NCBI GenBank assembly: GCA_016169945.1
Contig: JADLSH010000379.1
Span: forward strand, 3,066,001 to 3,130,000
DNA: 64,000 bases
Direction: 5' to 3'
From: Trachythela sp. YZ-2020
Lineage: Eukaryota > Cnidaria > Anthozoa > Malacalcyonacea > Clavulariidae
The notes beneath the pieces were generated by a model. It searched no databases. It saw only the letters and a list, made by a program, of their open reading frames with translations, and had not been told where the DNA came from. This document shows, piece after piece, positions 1-9,600 of the stretch. The translations under genes and the position numbers were made by a program. Numbering within the stretch: position 1 is the first letter of the stretch; the number at the start of each line of letters is the position of its first letter.

Positions 1-140
1 ACAGGAGCAGACGTAAAACTCTTACACAAGGTAACTGTAAAGGCCTTTACTAAGCATTACAGGGTAAAATATAGTGGTCAACTTTAGAACTATTGATTCT
101 TATATAAGAGCAAGAAAATTAAACTATATCTCTCAATTTT
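1..140 (+). repeat. Dispersed repeat fragment; also start of beta-catenin intron 1 (minus strand)
   Basis: The part around 50-130 shares a patchy pattern (ttacaggg, then gtggtcaac, then agagcaag and aaa) with blocks near 44200-44270 and 63290-63390. It therefore looks like a degraded member of a dispersed family of unknown class. On the minus strand this stretch lies just past the beta-catenin exon donor and is presumably intronic. Confidence 0.3.
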
Positions 141-240
141 ATATATTTACCACCAAATACAAGAACTACTACAAAAAATTATATACGATAGTGCTCTTTG
201 AAACCAACCAAGCCAAACTACTCTACCAATATTATTATAC

Positions 241-482
241 CTTCTGGAAGTGGTAAACTGTTCATTCATGTCAGCCATTCCATGAGCGCTGAACTCTTGG
301 TCCAAAGTCTTCAACAAGTCTTCCTCGCCATGCAATGAGGGTGGGGCTGTGTTGTGCTCGCTGTTGATACCTGAGTCAACATTGTAGCCATGTTGTTGTC
401 CGTACCACATTGCATTCTGTTCTTCTTTGCTCATTTGCGGGCCATATTGCATATGGCTTCCTTGCTGCATGTAGTTAGACAT
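241..482 (-). CDS. CTNNB1: Beta-catenin, first coding exon (N-terminal 80 residues; gene continues left of window)
   Basis: Beta-catenin links cadherins to actin through alpha-catenin and is the nuclear co-activator of Wnt signalling. The exon encodes 80 residues plus two bases. Residues 36-41 read DSGINS, the beta-TrCP phosphodegron. Ser37, Ser41, Thr45 and Ser49 reproduce the four-residue spacing of human Ser33/Ser37 and Thr41 (GSK3 sites) and Ser45 (CK1 site). The preceding MSKEEQNAMW and the following TAPPSLHG and ADMNEQF also align with the family (human TAPSLSG, ADIDGQY). ATG 482-480 is chosen because an in-frame stop lies just upstream. The exon ends at AGAAG followed by a gtataa donor at 240-235, in phase 2. 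The Armadillo repeats are not in this window. Only the minus strand is coding; the overlapping plus-strand frame is a shadow. Identity is from recognised motifs, not from a search. Confidence 0.88.
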
Positions 483-534
483 CCTTTACCTGGTTTTAGA
501 GAATACTTTATAAGGCTCTGTTCGTACAGGACCA
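483..534 (-). promoter_or_regulatory. Likely splice acceptor or 5' UTR just upstream of the beta-catenin start codon
   Basis: On the minus strand the sequence runs ctaaaaccag then gtaaagg then ATG. The ccag (ending at plus position 490) or the later aaag could be a splice acceptor, which would make this a 5' UTR intron. The pyrimidine tract is poor, so direct transcription of this segment as 5' UTR is also possible. No convincing core promoter is visible. Confidence 0.3.
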
Positions 535-773
535 GGGGCCAGTTGTACGAAGCCTGTTTAGCCTATCCGGTGGATAAATCGAAAATATCAAACAAGCCTA
601 TATACATTCATCGAAGAACCAACCTTAAATTTTTCAACTTGAATAAAACAATTATGTTTACTACTATATATTAAGTGCAAAAGATTTAAGTTCAGTCATT
701 CACAAAATGTGCGTGTCATTTCATTTTGGCTTATCCACCGTTTAAGCTAAACGGTCTTCGTACAGCCGGGCCC
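535..773 (+). mobile_element. MITE family A, copy 1
   Basis: A non-autonomous DNA element of about 240 bp with imperfect terminal inverted repeats: ggggccagttgtacgaagcc at the left, and at the right the complement of ggcttcgtac-type ends preceded by gctaaacgg. A second copy in the same orientation begins at 63770 and is very similar along its whole visible length, including the interior cattcacaaaatgtg. No transposase is encoded. It lies about 50 bp upstream of the beta-catenin start codon, so probably in its first intron or promoter. Confidence 0.85.
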
Positions 774-949
774 AGATGAATTTGTAGCCATACTCTAATT
801 TGCACAATATCACAATATTGCCTTTCGAGTTCACACAGAATGTGTGACTGCAGACAAATTCAAGCACAACTGCCTGTACAAATCCCATGCGAACAAATGG
901 AACTGGACAAACTTGTGTATGATTCAGAACCAGTCAGGTCTTGCATAAA
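774..949. other. Unassigned DNA between two MITEs
   Basis: A short open frame begins at 840 and runs into the next MITE. It has no family resemblance and no splice context. Nothing functional is supported. Confidence 0.4.
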
Positions 950-1123
950 TGGGTCATTCCAGAAAAGTTCCACACTCCATCTACAAAGGAAATTTCTACT
1001 GTCCAGAGAGGGAGGGGGAAAATCTACTTCTGATAATAGGAAAATGTACTAGGACATCTGAAAGGGGGGTTAACTCTCAATTTCCTCCATGGGGGAGGTG
1101 TGGATGTTTTCTGGAATGACCCA
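950..1123. mobile_element. MITE with tgggtcattccag termini
   Basis: Both ends carry the same inverted terminus: tgggtcattccagaaaa at the left and ttttctggaatgaccca at the right. Subterminal similarity follows (ccacactcca against a ggtgtgga complement). The length is about 174 bp and there is no coding capacity. The superfamily cannot be assigned because the target duplication is unclear. Confidence 0.75.
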
Positions 1124-3589
1124 ATGTAGTATTTTGTTTCATTAGCTATGCAAACCATCTTTAACCCAACGCAATAAAAGTAATCGATGAACAGTAAAAT
1201 TGAGATGTTTGATCAATAAAAAGTTTAAACAAAGTATAAGGTGAAGTACACCATATGAGAATTTTTTTTAAGGATTTGTTTTTGGGACTGTTCACATGAG
1301 CTGGTCTGCCCCATCAAACCCAGTTAGCTTGCTCTGCCTTGTTTGTCATTTGTGTCACAGACGGGGGGCTAGCCCAGCAACTGTTGGCAAGAAATTCATG
1401 CATGATATTGGCAGGATGAAATGTGTGCTGTAACTGGATTTCCAACCTGGCTGGCTTGTGGATCTTACCAAGCTGAGCCAGACCTCAACATATTAATACA
1501 ATACAATATGCAAGGCAGGATCTCAGCACTGGCGAACTTATGCTTCGCCTTTTGACTTTTATACTAAATCTATCATTTACTTCAAACATTTTACTTTAAT
1601 TAATGGAATATATTTGAAAGCATGTTTGAAATCATTCACCACTATAAACTACTGTCAGTGGCACTAATATCATGTTAGGATAAAGGAAATGCAATGATTT
1701 ATCAGTTTATACTAATCAACATCGCTTTTAGTGAATAAATGTTCCGATAATCAACAAAACCCACAAATATAAACGAAGTAAAAATGGGGTCAAGCCACTT
1801 TCTGAAAATCTCTATAGTGTAAACAAAAAATCATGACTCAAATAAAATTCTACCCTTTTTGATTTAAACCTTTATTTTAAGACAATGCAAGGGAATTACG
1901 ATTTATTCTATACGAAATTGTATCTATATACGCCGTGCCGGCGAACAGTTCTAACAAAGGCTCAAGAATTATAATTTTATTTCGAAGGTCGGAAAGAAGC
2001 CAAAACTTTGCAAAGTTGATTTTCTTTGTATCGGCCCTTTGGCAAATTCTGATCGTGTAAATGTCTGTAAATCCCCAGTGAAATTCGTGTAATGCTTCCA
2101 GTGTTAATAAAGTTTGCTCTACTGTAAAACTATACTATAAACTACGTTAAAGCGGAGTTATGTAATTGAAAATATATGATTATTTATATTTGCCGTATAT
2201 CATATCGGCTTACGTCGTAAAAATATTCAAACGAAAAAATTCAGACATGCTACACTCGAATTACCCCAACCTTATTTTATTTCAGAAGACTTCAAATGTG
2301 TTTATTGCACTATAAACTGGCGATTAACTCAAAGACTTCGGACGAGGAAAGGCCATAAACGACAAATAAACATCAGCTATTTATACATAATAGCAAGCGT
2401 CTACCAAAGGCCTTTCGTATTTATGCCCGAAATCTTCGGTTTTTTGCCGATTTAACACTCACCTAAGCCCAGGGAAATGCTTCTGGGAGTAGTTCCGTAT
2501 CGGCGCTGTCTTCCTCTCGGCAAATTGTGATGTTAAAAGCTGATTTTTACTCAAAATATTCAATCAAAATTACATAAATATATTTTCTTCTAAAGTATTC
2601 AGGGCGAAGCGGTGTTATGTGGGAAGCCAGACCGCATGATGTCAATCACAGCGCAGTGCTGGCTTCTGATTGGTCGAGTGACCGGATTGGAATTCGAACA
2701 CAGATTTGGAATTGATTTGCATTTCAATCAACCAGTCAATAAAGCCCTATCTCATAAACAAAACTTACAATAATAGGTCTCGACTTTGACGATTTCACAT
2801 ATTTAAGCACTAAACACCAAAAAAGGAAAGCACAGATGTATAAATTTGACCTTTAGTTGCGTCTGATTTCGTTTAAATTAAAACAATGCATTGAAATGGA
2901 CTTATAAAGATCTCTTACACTCTTGCAAATGGCAAAAGATTCAAGTTTTCGCTCAAGTCATTATGACTTTTAATTGCACTGTAGCTACACGACATTTCCT
3001 GTTTTTTTCTTATTTGGTTGGGAGGGGAAAATACACGTCCGAAACGGATACAATCTCTTCACTAAGGCAAGAATTATAGAGTGAATGTTGTACTTTTAAT
3101 AGGGGAATAAAATTTGGCATAGAAATGTTCCAAGAGCCATCTGCTGTCGTGCTACTGATCGAGTAACCATTTGAAACCAAACAATTGAACTACGCTCTCG
3201 AAGGATTTGAACAATAAAAATGTACAAATCCGTCACTAAACCACTTCAGGCCTCTTCTCAATGTGATATCATATAGCCGTTTTGTCTGAAGAACAAAAGA
3301 TTCGATTTGTAATAATTAATTTGAAACACCGAAAAGTGTGTTGAAAACAAGGCGCTAGCCGAGTTTTTTAACATACTTTGAGGTGTTTTTAAATCACTAT
3401 AATAAACGACTTCGAGTGTATGATATAGCTTCTCAAACAAACCAGTATTTAAAGAGAAATTCAACGCGAAAGTGGAGTTGATTTATGGGTGTTTATTACC
3501 GTGGTATCAAGACGACGATACGGTGGTGATTTCCTTTGTGTGTTTGCTCATGAATTATTAATGAGTTTGAGAAGGTCATCTCTTCGACT
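1124..3589. other. Intergenic DNA upstream of beta-catenin, no gene seen
   Basis: AT-rich sequence with no open frame resembling a known protein and no clear tandem repeat. A locally less AT-rich patch near 2625-2700 contains ctgattgg, a CCAAT-box core in reverse, and could be regulatory, but there is no further support. Open frames at 2891-3079 and 3258-3464 are short and unremarkable. Confidence 0.4.
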
Positions 3590-3594
3590 GGTCT

Positions 3595-3835
3595 GGAGTA
3601 TACAGAAACATTGGATGTATTTCATCATAAATGCCTGAGGAAGATTATGAATGAGTTGACCATGTCACGGCGAATGAAGAGGTGTGTGAACGTTGACCAT
3701 GTCACGGCGGTTTCTGGGCTTTCCGGAACCGTCCTCAAAATGACTGGATATTTTCCGACATGCAGGCGTCTGGGTAGCTTAGCCAGTTGGCCATTACAGT
3801 ACTGCTAGTCTGACTCATGAGTGCTAATTGTTGCT
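3595..3835 (+). pseudogene. LINE-derived fragment (reverse transcriptase C-terminal region)
   Basis: The frame from 3611 reads LDVFHHKCLRKIM near its start, resembling the FHH-KCLR-I block that follows the reverse transcriptase domain in many LINEs. An internal stretch, gttgaccatgtcacggcg, is repeated within about 40 bp. The 3' half (cgtctgggtagcttagcca onward) recurs in reverse orientation at 14041-14160, showing it is a dispersed element. It is short, truncated at both ends and certainly dead. Confidence 0.5.
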
Positions 3836-4744
3836 AATCTTTCCCTCCTAACACACCACCATCAGTTACCTAATACCTCCTTCCTTTTGATGTACGGATT
3901 TTTAGCCCTTTCGCCCCTCATGACAAAAAACAGAAATTGTCGACCGCCTTTTCATCCAATAAACGTGAAAAGTAACGTGCTTATATCATGAAAGAGTTCT
4001 CAACATCGAGCACGGTTCTTTCACTCCCCTAGTATTCACCCCTTATGGAGGTTGCAGCCGCGAAACCGAATTAAAATTCATGTCAGTCTTATCAACGATG
4101 ATAGCCGAGGAACGCGCTGTGAGGAGCAGTATCGTGACAAACTGGCTTCGAACGAAACTTTCGTTTGCCCTTTTCGGAGATCTGCCACTGATTCTATGTG
4201 TCCGTGGCTCTCGAAGTATATGCGGAAAAGATATGCCGTTGATGCGGGGAACATAGAGATTGCTTGCGCAATTGGCACATTAGTTTAAAGAACTTTCACT
4301 GGGACACTGGTTTTCCTGTTTCCGATTCAGTTAACTATTTAAAAGGACTTTAAAGCAAATTAGTATTGGAAGATCAGAATTTTTGTTACTTGTAAATAGC
4401 GTTTTCTATTTAATAAATTATTGGTTAGATGAAAAAACAAAAACAAAAAAACCTTCTCCCTCAACACTTTGACACCACCACAACCTTAATTAATATTTTC
4501 TCCCTTCGATCACAAGCTGCCAGACCTTGCTCTTCCTTACCTACGGTACTAACTGCTACTAAATTCATCAGGACTTCGACTCTCGCTACCCGGCCTGTTA
4601 TAGTGAATTACACCCGTTAGTCCTTTGCCAGGTTTTGCAATGTTTTATTCAGTATTTACTTTCAACCTTCCTCAATACCAGTAAACCTTCTTCGTTGGTG
4701 GTAACCGCATACCCGTAGCTTTTCGACAACTCTGGCTCTGACCA
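3836..4744. other. No recognisable gene
   Basis: Open frames at 4052-4288 (plus), 4078-4278 (minus) and 4429-4620 (plus) overlap or stand alone. They have no recognisable domain, methionine context or splice signals. The sequence is probably unannotated repeat debris. Confidence 0.35.
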
Positions 4745-4830
4745 AAATTTTGCTTACCGATCGACAAGATCAACAGAAGGGCCTTCACTCGAAACGTCGA
4801 AGTTCTTTTGTTCATCACTGCCTACACTGA
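4745..4830 (-). repeat. Fragment of foldback family FB1
   Basis: It contains agaagggccttcactcgaaa followed by cgtcgaagttctt, the diagnostic core of a family with fuller copies near 38.4, 40.6, 49.0, 51.9, 53.5 and 58.5 kb. Only the core is visible here; the outer arms are not recognisable. Confidence 0.5.
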
Positions 4831-5097
4831 AACCCAACAGTCAGGGTATTATAAAAGAAAAAGAAGTTGCAAAAAGTTGCACATTAAATGAATGGATGCC
4901 TAGAGCTTTGCTAAAAGCCCATAAGATATAGGTAGACGCAAATTGAACCACTACCGATTGTAGGCCTAAATATATCTAACAAAATATCTTTGTTTAAAAA
5001 CGTATTACATTATGGGGTTGCTTTGAAAACAAAAACAATAAACACAAAGGAAAAAGAGTCAAATTAAAAGTAGGTGCATCAGTTTTCAACTCCAAAA

Positions 5098-5166
5098 ATG
5101 CTTCGTGCAGGATTTGAATCAGAGGTTATTGACATGACACCTGCAGTATTAACCACTAGACGAATT
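5098..5166 (-). repeat. tRNA-derived SINE head or tRNA pseudogene
   Basis: On the minus strand the segment reads cgtctagtggttaatac, an A-box-like D arm, followed about 40 bases later by gattcaaatcc, a B-box-like T arm. The order and spacing fit a tRNA-derived RNA polymerase III promoter. The acceptor ends do not pair well, so it is not a functional tRNA. Confidence 0.5.
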
Positions 5167-5262
5167 GTTTGTTCCACGCAGGCTGGTATCATCAAGTACC
5201 ACGTTTGCATTAATTTCCTTATAATTCATCGCTGGTCAGAGGCAGTTGATAAGACGGACTGA

Positions 5263-6486
5263 ACTGTGCGAGCACTCTTAACAGACTATCGTAAAGCGTT
5301 TGATCTGATAGATCACAATATACTCTATGAGAAGTTAGGGAGACTTGGGCAGAAATCATCGGTTTTTAATTGGATTGTAGACTTCCTACGTGGAAGATTC
5401 CAAAGAGTAAAACATAATTCCAAATGTTTTTAATGTGGAAACGAGTCAGTGCTGGAGTCCCACAAGGGACAAAGCTTGGTCCATGGTTGTTCCTCGTAAT
5501 GATTAATGACCTTTCGATCTCAGATGACCAATTTATGGGCGACATGATTAATGTGCTGACGACACTAATATTTATGATTACATCTCCTATCAAGTTAGTA
5601 CTAGTTCCATTCAAGAAGCGACAAATTCTATTGTGGATTGGTCCCCACGTAACAAGTTTGAACTTAACCCATCAAAATGCAAGCGGAAATGGTAATCAAC
5701 TTTCAACGGAGCCGGCCTGATTTCGCCCCCATTATGATACAAGGACAAACCACTGCTTGGGTAGAAAAGGCAACAATCCTTGGTTTGTTAATAACTCTAG
5801 ATCTGAAATGGAATGAACATGTTGACAAAATAACGACGAAAGCTGCAAAGCGTCTTTATCTGTTAAAACAACTCAAGAGATCTGGTCTTGACAGTAATGA
5901 CTTAAAATGTTTTTATACTGCTTCAATAAGGTCTATCCTAGAATATGCCTGCCAGGTTTTCCATTACGGTTTACCAAAATATCTATCGGACATAATAGAA
6001 AGGATCCAAAAAAGAGCGATGCGTATTATTTACCCCGAGCTATCATATGAAGATGCTTTGACTGCTCTAGATATGAAGAACTTGTGGTAGAGAAGAGAGG
6101 ATTTGTGTACTAAACTTTTTAAATTATTTGTTGACGATGAGAACCAAAAACTTCACCATCTCTTACCTATGAAAGTTCCAGATACTTATAATTTAAGAAG
6201 ATCAAAACAATTTCATATTCCTAACTATCGTACAAATAGATTTAAGGACACTTTTATAATATCAAGCCTTTTAAATGGAGAAAAGTTCTCCAATGATTGC
6301 ATTAATAGTAGATTATATGGATATATTTTTATTGTCATATTGTATATTTATATATTTTAGGTAACTTTGTTTCTTATAACAACTTCAATTATTAGTAGTC
6401 CAATTTTTAAAAATGTATAAAATTTATTGATTGTAAAGATCATATAATTCAGCCTAAGGCTGCCATATGATTCTAATAAACGGTTT
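5263..6486 (+). pseudogene. CR1/Jockey-like LINE, 3' half: broken reverse transcriptase plus 3' UTR
   Basis: Non-LTR retrotransposon remnant. It reads DYRKAFDLIDHNIL (palm motif A with the catalytic Asp) from 5287, then a stop and frame change near 5432, then AGVPQGTKLGPWLFL (motif B) from about 5451. The catalytic motif C survives as CADD at 5552-5563 in a third frame, Cys replacing the usual Tyr. From 5677 one frame carries the post-RT region (LGLLITLDLKWNEHV, then AAKRLYLLKQL, then CFYTASIRSILEY) up to a TAG at 6088, continuing as related sequence to 6356. The 3' end has a tatctatc tail near 6486, merging into the satellite. The endonuclease and N-terminal RT are absent, as in 5'-truncated LINE insertions. 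At least two frame changes make it inactive. Confidence 0.82.
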
Positions 6487-6494
6487 ATCTATCT

Positions 6495-7095
6495 ATCTTA
6501 GTCCTAAGATTCCAATTTGTGGAATCTTAGGCCTAACTATATCTTAGTCCTAATATTCCAATTTGTGGAATCTTAGGCCTAACTATATCTTAGTCCTAAG
6601 ATTCCAATTTGTGGAATCTTAGGCCTAACTATATCTTCGTCCTAATATTCCAATTTGTGGAATCTTAGGCCTAACTATATCTTAGTCCTAATATTCCAAT
6701 TTGTGGAATCTTAGACCTAACTATATCTTAGTCCTAATATTCCAATGTTCCAATATTAGGCCTAACTATATCTTAGTCCTAATATTCCAATTTGTGGAAT
6801 CTTAGGCCTAACTATATCTTAGTCCTAATATTCCAATTTGTGGAATCTTAGGCCTAACTATATCTTCGTCCTAATATTCCAATTTGTGGAATCTTAGGCC
6901 TAACTATATCTTAGTCCTAATATTCCAATTTGTGGAATCTTAGGTCTAACTATATCTTAGTCCTAATATTCCAATTTGTGGAATCTTAGGCCTAACTATA
7001 TCTTCGTCCCAATATTCCAATTTGTGGAATCTTAGGCCTAACTATATCTTCGTCCTAATATTCCAATTTAATTTGTGGAATCTATATGTTAGTCC
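6495..7095. repeat. 46-bp hairpin satellite, about 13 units
   Basis: The units start at 6495, 6541, 6587, 6633, 6679, 6725 and so on, a strict 46-bp period. Each unit contains a self-complementary core, cctaaGattcca, spacer atttg, then tggaatcttagg, so each repeat can fold into a 12-bp stem. Variation is limited to a few positions (aagatt or aatatt; cttagtcc or cttcgtcc). One unit near 6725 has an altered palindrome with the tgtgg lost. The array abuts the LINE 3' tail directly. Confidence 0.92.
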
Positions 7096-7164
7096 TAATT
7101 GTTAACCGCTAGACTACTTGTTCGTCGTTGCGACCCTATTGCAACTTACCCACTTAATCATTCA

Positions 7165-7345
7165 TTCAGACTTGAATTGAACAATTAGTAATAAGATAAA
7201 CTTGAACTTAAACTAAACAATTAGTGATAAGCTATAGTTGAACTTAAACTGAACAATCAGTAATAAGCTGTATTGAGACGCAAGTTGGACCATGAGCAAT
7301 AAGATATAGTTATCGACATAAATTGGACCATTAGCAATAAGAGTC
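7165..7345 (+). repeat. Degenerate ~36-bp tandem repeat, about five units
   Basis: Successive blocks share ttgaacttaaactgaacaat then agtaataagctatag. The later units drift towards acataaattggaccattagc. The period is about 36 bases. Older and more diverged than the neighbouring 46-bp satellite. Confidence 0.6.
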
Positions 7346-7377
7346 CTAAAACAGTTAAGGACAATTTTCTGTATCAA

Positions 7378-8739
7378 ATATAGTCGATTTTACAACCAGA
7401 GGGAATAATATCTTGGATTTGCTTCTTACTAATATGCCAGATAAAATATCTAGCGTACTGGGGCCGGTTGTATAAAAGTCTTAACTAGATGTTAACTACC
7501 CGTTTTGTAGTTAAATAGTAGTTAACTGTAAAATTCGCGATTCTGATTGGTTAACTTTCGCACTAACTATAGTTAACTTTAACTACTTTTTTATACAACC
7601 GGCCCCAGGGCTTCGAAGATTTACTTGAAAGGGATCATAAACTGATAAGCTTCCAAATTGATCTTAAAATTCAAAAATTGCCCAAGGTCAAGCGAACTGT
7701 CTACAATCTAAAAAATTGCAAATTGGGCAAGCCTTAAAGAGATGTTAATACGAGAGCCCTGGGACTTGTGTTTTGTGTTCAATGATGTAGAATTATCCCT
7801 TTCAAATTGGTATGACATGTTTACGTCAGTCGTTAATAATAACATACCTAACAATGAATAATGCTAATGATCCTTCATGGATGGGATGCATTTCTACGGA
7901 AATTATTGAGAAAGAAAAACATTCAGAGAAGAAAGGCTTTAAATTCACAATAGCCCTGTGATTTGCAAAAATATAAACTATTAACGATACAGTCTAAACA
8001 ATTAGTAAGTAAAAAGAAGAAAGAACATGCAATCAAAATGAGGGATTCTATATTCGAAAACCCCAAGAGATTTTGGTCATAATATGTAAAGAGAATCACT
8101 AAGATTAATCAACAACCAAATTTTTTAAGAGAGGGACAAAATTTTGTATCCGACCCTGTTGGTAAAGCTAATATTCTAAACCGTTTTTTCCACTCAGTTT
8201 TCAATCCTTGTATCAACGATCCTTCGTTCTGATTCCTATCTTACTAACAGGCCAGAAAATCAGATTGATGATATTCAGCTAACAGTTCATGAAGTGACTG
8301 AGGTTCTCCGCGGCTTGGAAGTAAACAAGGCATGTGGACCAGTTTATAATATACCTAATAAACTTCTGGCAAACGTCGCTGATGAAATTGCACATCCAAT
8401 TTGTCGCCTGTTTAATCTGTCACTCTCAGTATAGGTATAATGCCTAAAAACTGCAGTGGAAACTCGCTAATATCACTGCTATCTTCAAAAAAGATGATCC
8501 GACAATTCCATCGAACTTTAGACCTATTTCTTTATCTAAAGTATTAGAGCGTTATTTCCAACATGGTTTCCTGAGAGGACGGTCCACGAATACGTACGCA
8601 GCTGTTGGAGTATATCACCAAATTCTGGAATGTATTGCCAGTGGTCAAGAGGTCTCAAGAAGTAGATGCAATATATCTTGACTTTAGCAAAGCTTTTGAT
8701 AAAGTACCACACAATCTGTTACTATTAAAACGTAATAAA
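7378..8739 (+). pseudogene. LINE fragment: endonuclease C-terminus to N-terminal reverse transcriptase, interrupted by a MITE
   Basis: The opening frame reads IVDFTTRGNNILDLLLTN, characteristic of the last part of the APE-type endonuclease in CR1/Jockey LINEs. After the MITE it resumes with FEDLLERDHKLISFQI. Many stops and frameshifts follow. From about 8435 it reads KLANITAIFKKDDPTIPSN then FRPISLS, the start of the RT domain. It then gives QHGFLRGRSTNTYA and, from 8671, IYLDFSKAFDKVPH, the motif A region. Similarity ends about 8739, where an inverted piece of the neighbouring SINE unit begins. It differs from the LINE at 5263-6486, and the two fragments overlap in the RT motif A region, so they are not halves of one insertion. 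Confidence 0.78.
7458..7608. mobile_element. MITE family B, copy 1, nested in a LINE
   Basis: A 151-bp element with ctggggccggttgtataaaa at one end and its near-perfect inverse at the other. The interior is built of repeated gttaact motifs in both orientations. A copy of identical length lies at 29798-29948 and differs at only a few bases. It splits the LINE endonuclease reading frame, so it inserted after the LINE. There is no coding capacity. Confidence 0.92.
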
Positions 8740-8744
8740 CTTGG

Positions 8745-8825
8745 GTACTGCCAAGTTAAGTTGTGGGTAAATATCAAGATTTTGGTCGCATCTTGATATT
8801 TACCCACAACTTAACTTGGCAGTAC
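8745..8825. repeat. Perfect palindrome at the LINE/SINE junction
   Basis: Arms 8745-8780 and 8790-8825 are 36-bp perfect inverted repeats around a 9-bp spacer (tttggtcgc). The right arm is the start of SINE unit 1 (atcttgatatttaccc). The left arm is the same sequence inverted and fused to the truncated LINE. The predicted stem is very stable. Confidence 0.93.
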
Positions 8826-9600
8826 GCTAGTATATATACATGAACTTGTGGTTAGAGCTCGACAACTGGACTCTGTAGCTCAGTTGGTTAGAGCGTTGCA
8901 CCGGAATCGCCGCAGGGCCACAGATTCAATTCCTGCCAGGAACCTATAGTTGCATTTTTCGCAGCTGTTCCTGGTTAGGTCTAATAAATGTATATAATTT
9001 TCACTCAATAATTTTCCATCTACAAAAGCTTTCAATTATTATTCAATCGAGTGAGATGCCACCAAAATCTTGATATTTACCCACAACTTAACTTGGCAGT
9101 ACCCTAGTATATATACATGAACTTGTGGTTAGAGCTCGACAACTGGACTCTGTAGCTCAGTTGGTTAGAGCGCGGAATCGCAGGCCGCAGGTTCGATTCC
9201 TGCCAGGGACCTATAGTTGCATTTTTCATAGCTGTTCCTGGTTAGGTCTAATAAATGTATATAATTTTCACTCAATAATTTTCCATCTACAAAATTTTTC
9301 AATTATTATTCAATCGAGTGAGATGCCACCAAAATCTTGATATTTACCCACAACTTAACTTGGCAGTACCCTAGTATATATACATGAACTTGTGGTTAGA
9401 GCTCGACAACTGGACTCTGTAGCTCAGTTGGTTAGAGCGCTGCACCGGAATCGCAGGGCCGCAGATTCGATTCCTGCCAGGGACCTATAGTTGCATTTTT
9501 CATAACTTTCTGTTCTTTCTAATATATAATTACTCAATAATTTTCCATCTACAAAAGCTTTCAATTATTATTCAATCGAGTGAGATGCCACCAAAATCTT
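8790..9600 (+). mobile_element. Tandem array of three tRNA-derived SINE-like units
   Basis: Units begin at 8790, 9067 and 9334 with atcttgatatttacccac, a period of about 267-277 bp. Each has a 5' leader, a tRNA-like domain (8869-8944, 9145-9211, 9412-9485) and a tail with ttcctggttaggtctaat and tttccatctacaaa. The tail ends at gagatgccaccaaaatctt, which runs directly into the next unit. The A box is tagctcagttgg and the B box is gattcgattcc or gttcgattcc. Unit 2 has lost bases in the anticodon arm. The anticodon loop is degenerate (C where the invariant T33 should be), so these are SINE heads rather than tRNA genes. Head-to-tail copies with shared junctions imply array amplification rather than independent insertions. 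Confidence 0.85.

Noticed and set aside
390..674. Plus-strand open frame over the beta-catenin exon
   Set aside because: It is antisense to a recognisable coding exon and runs into a MITE.
840..1052. 70-residue open frame
   Set aside because: Its second half lies inside a MITE and it has no recognisable motif.
5263..8739. The two LINE pieces as one rearranged insertion
   Set aside because: They overlap in the RT motif A region with different sequences, so they come from separate insertions.
8869..9485. Three possible tRNA genes
   Set aside because: A and B boxes are good, but the anticodon loop lacks T33, the acceptor stem does not pair and the domains sit inside repeated ~270-bp units; they are SINE heads.
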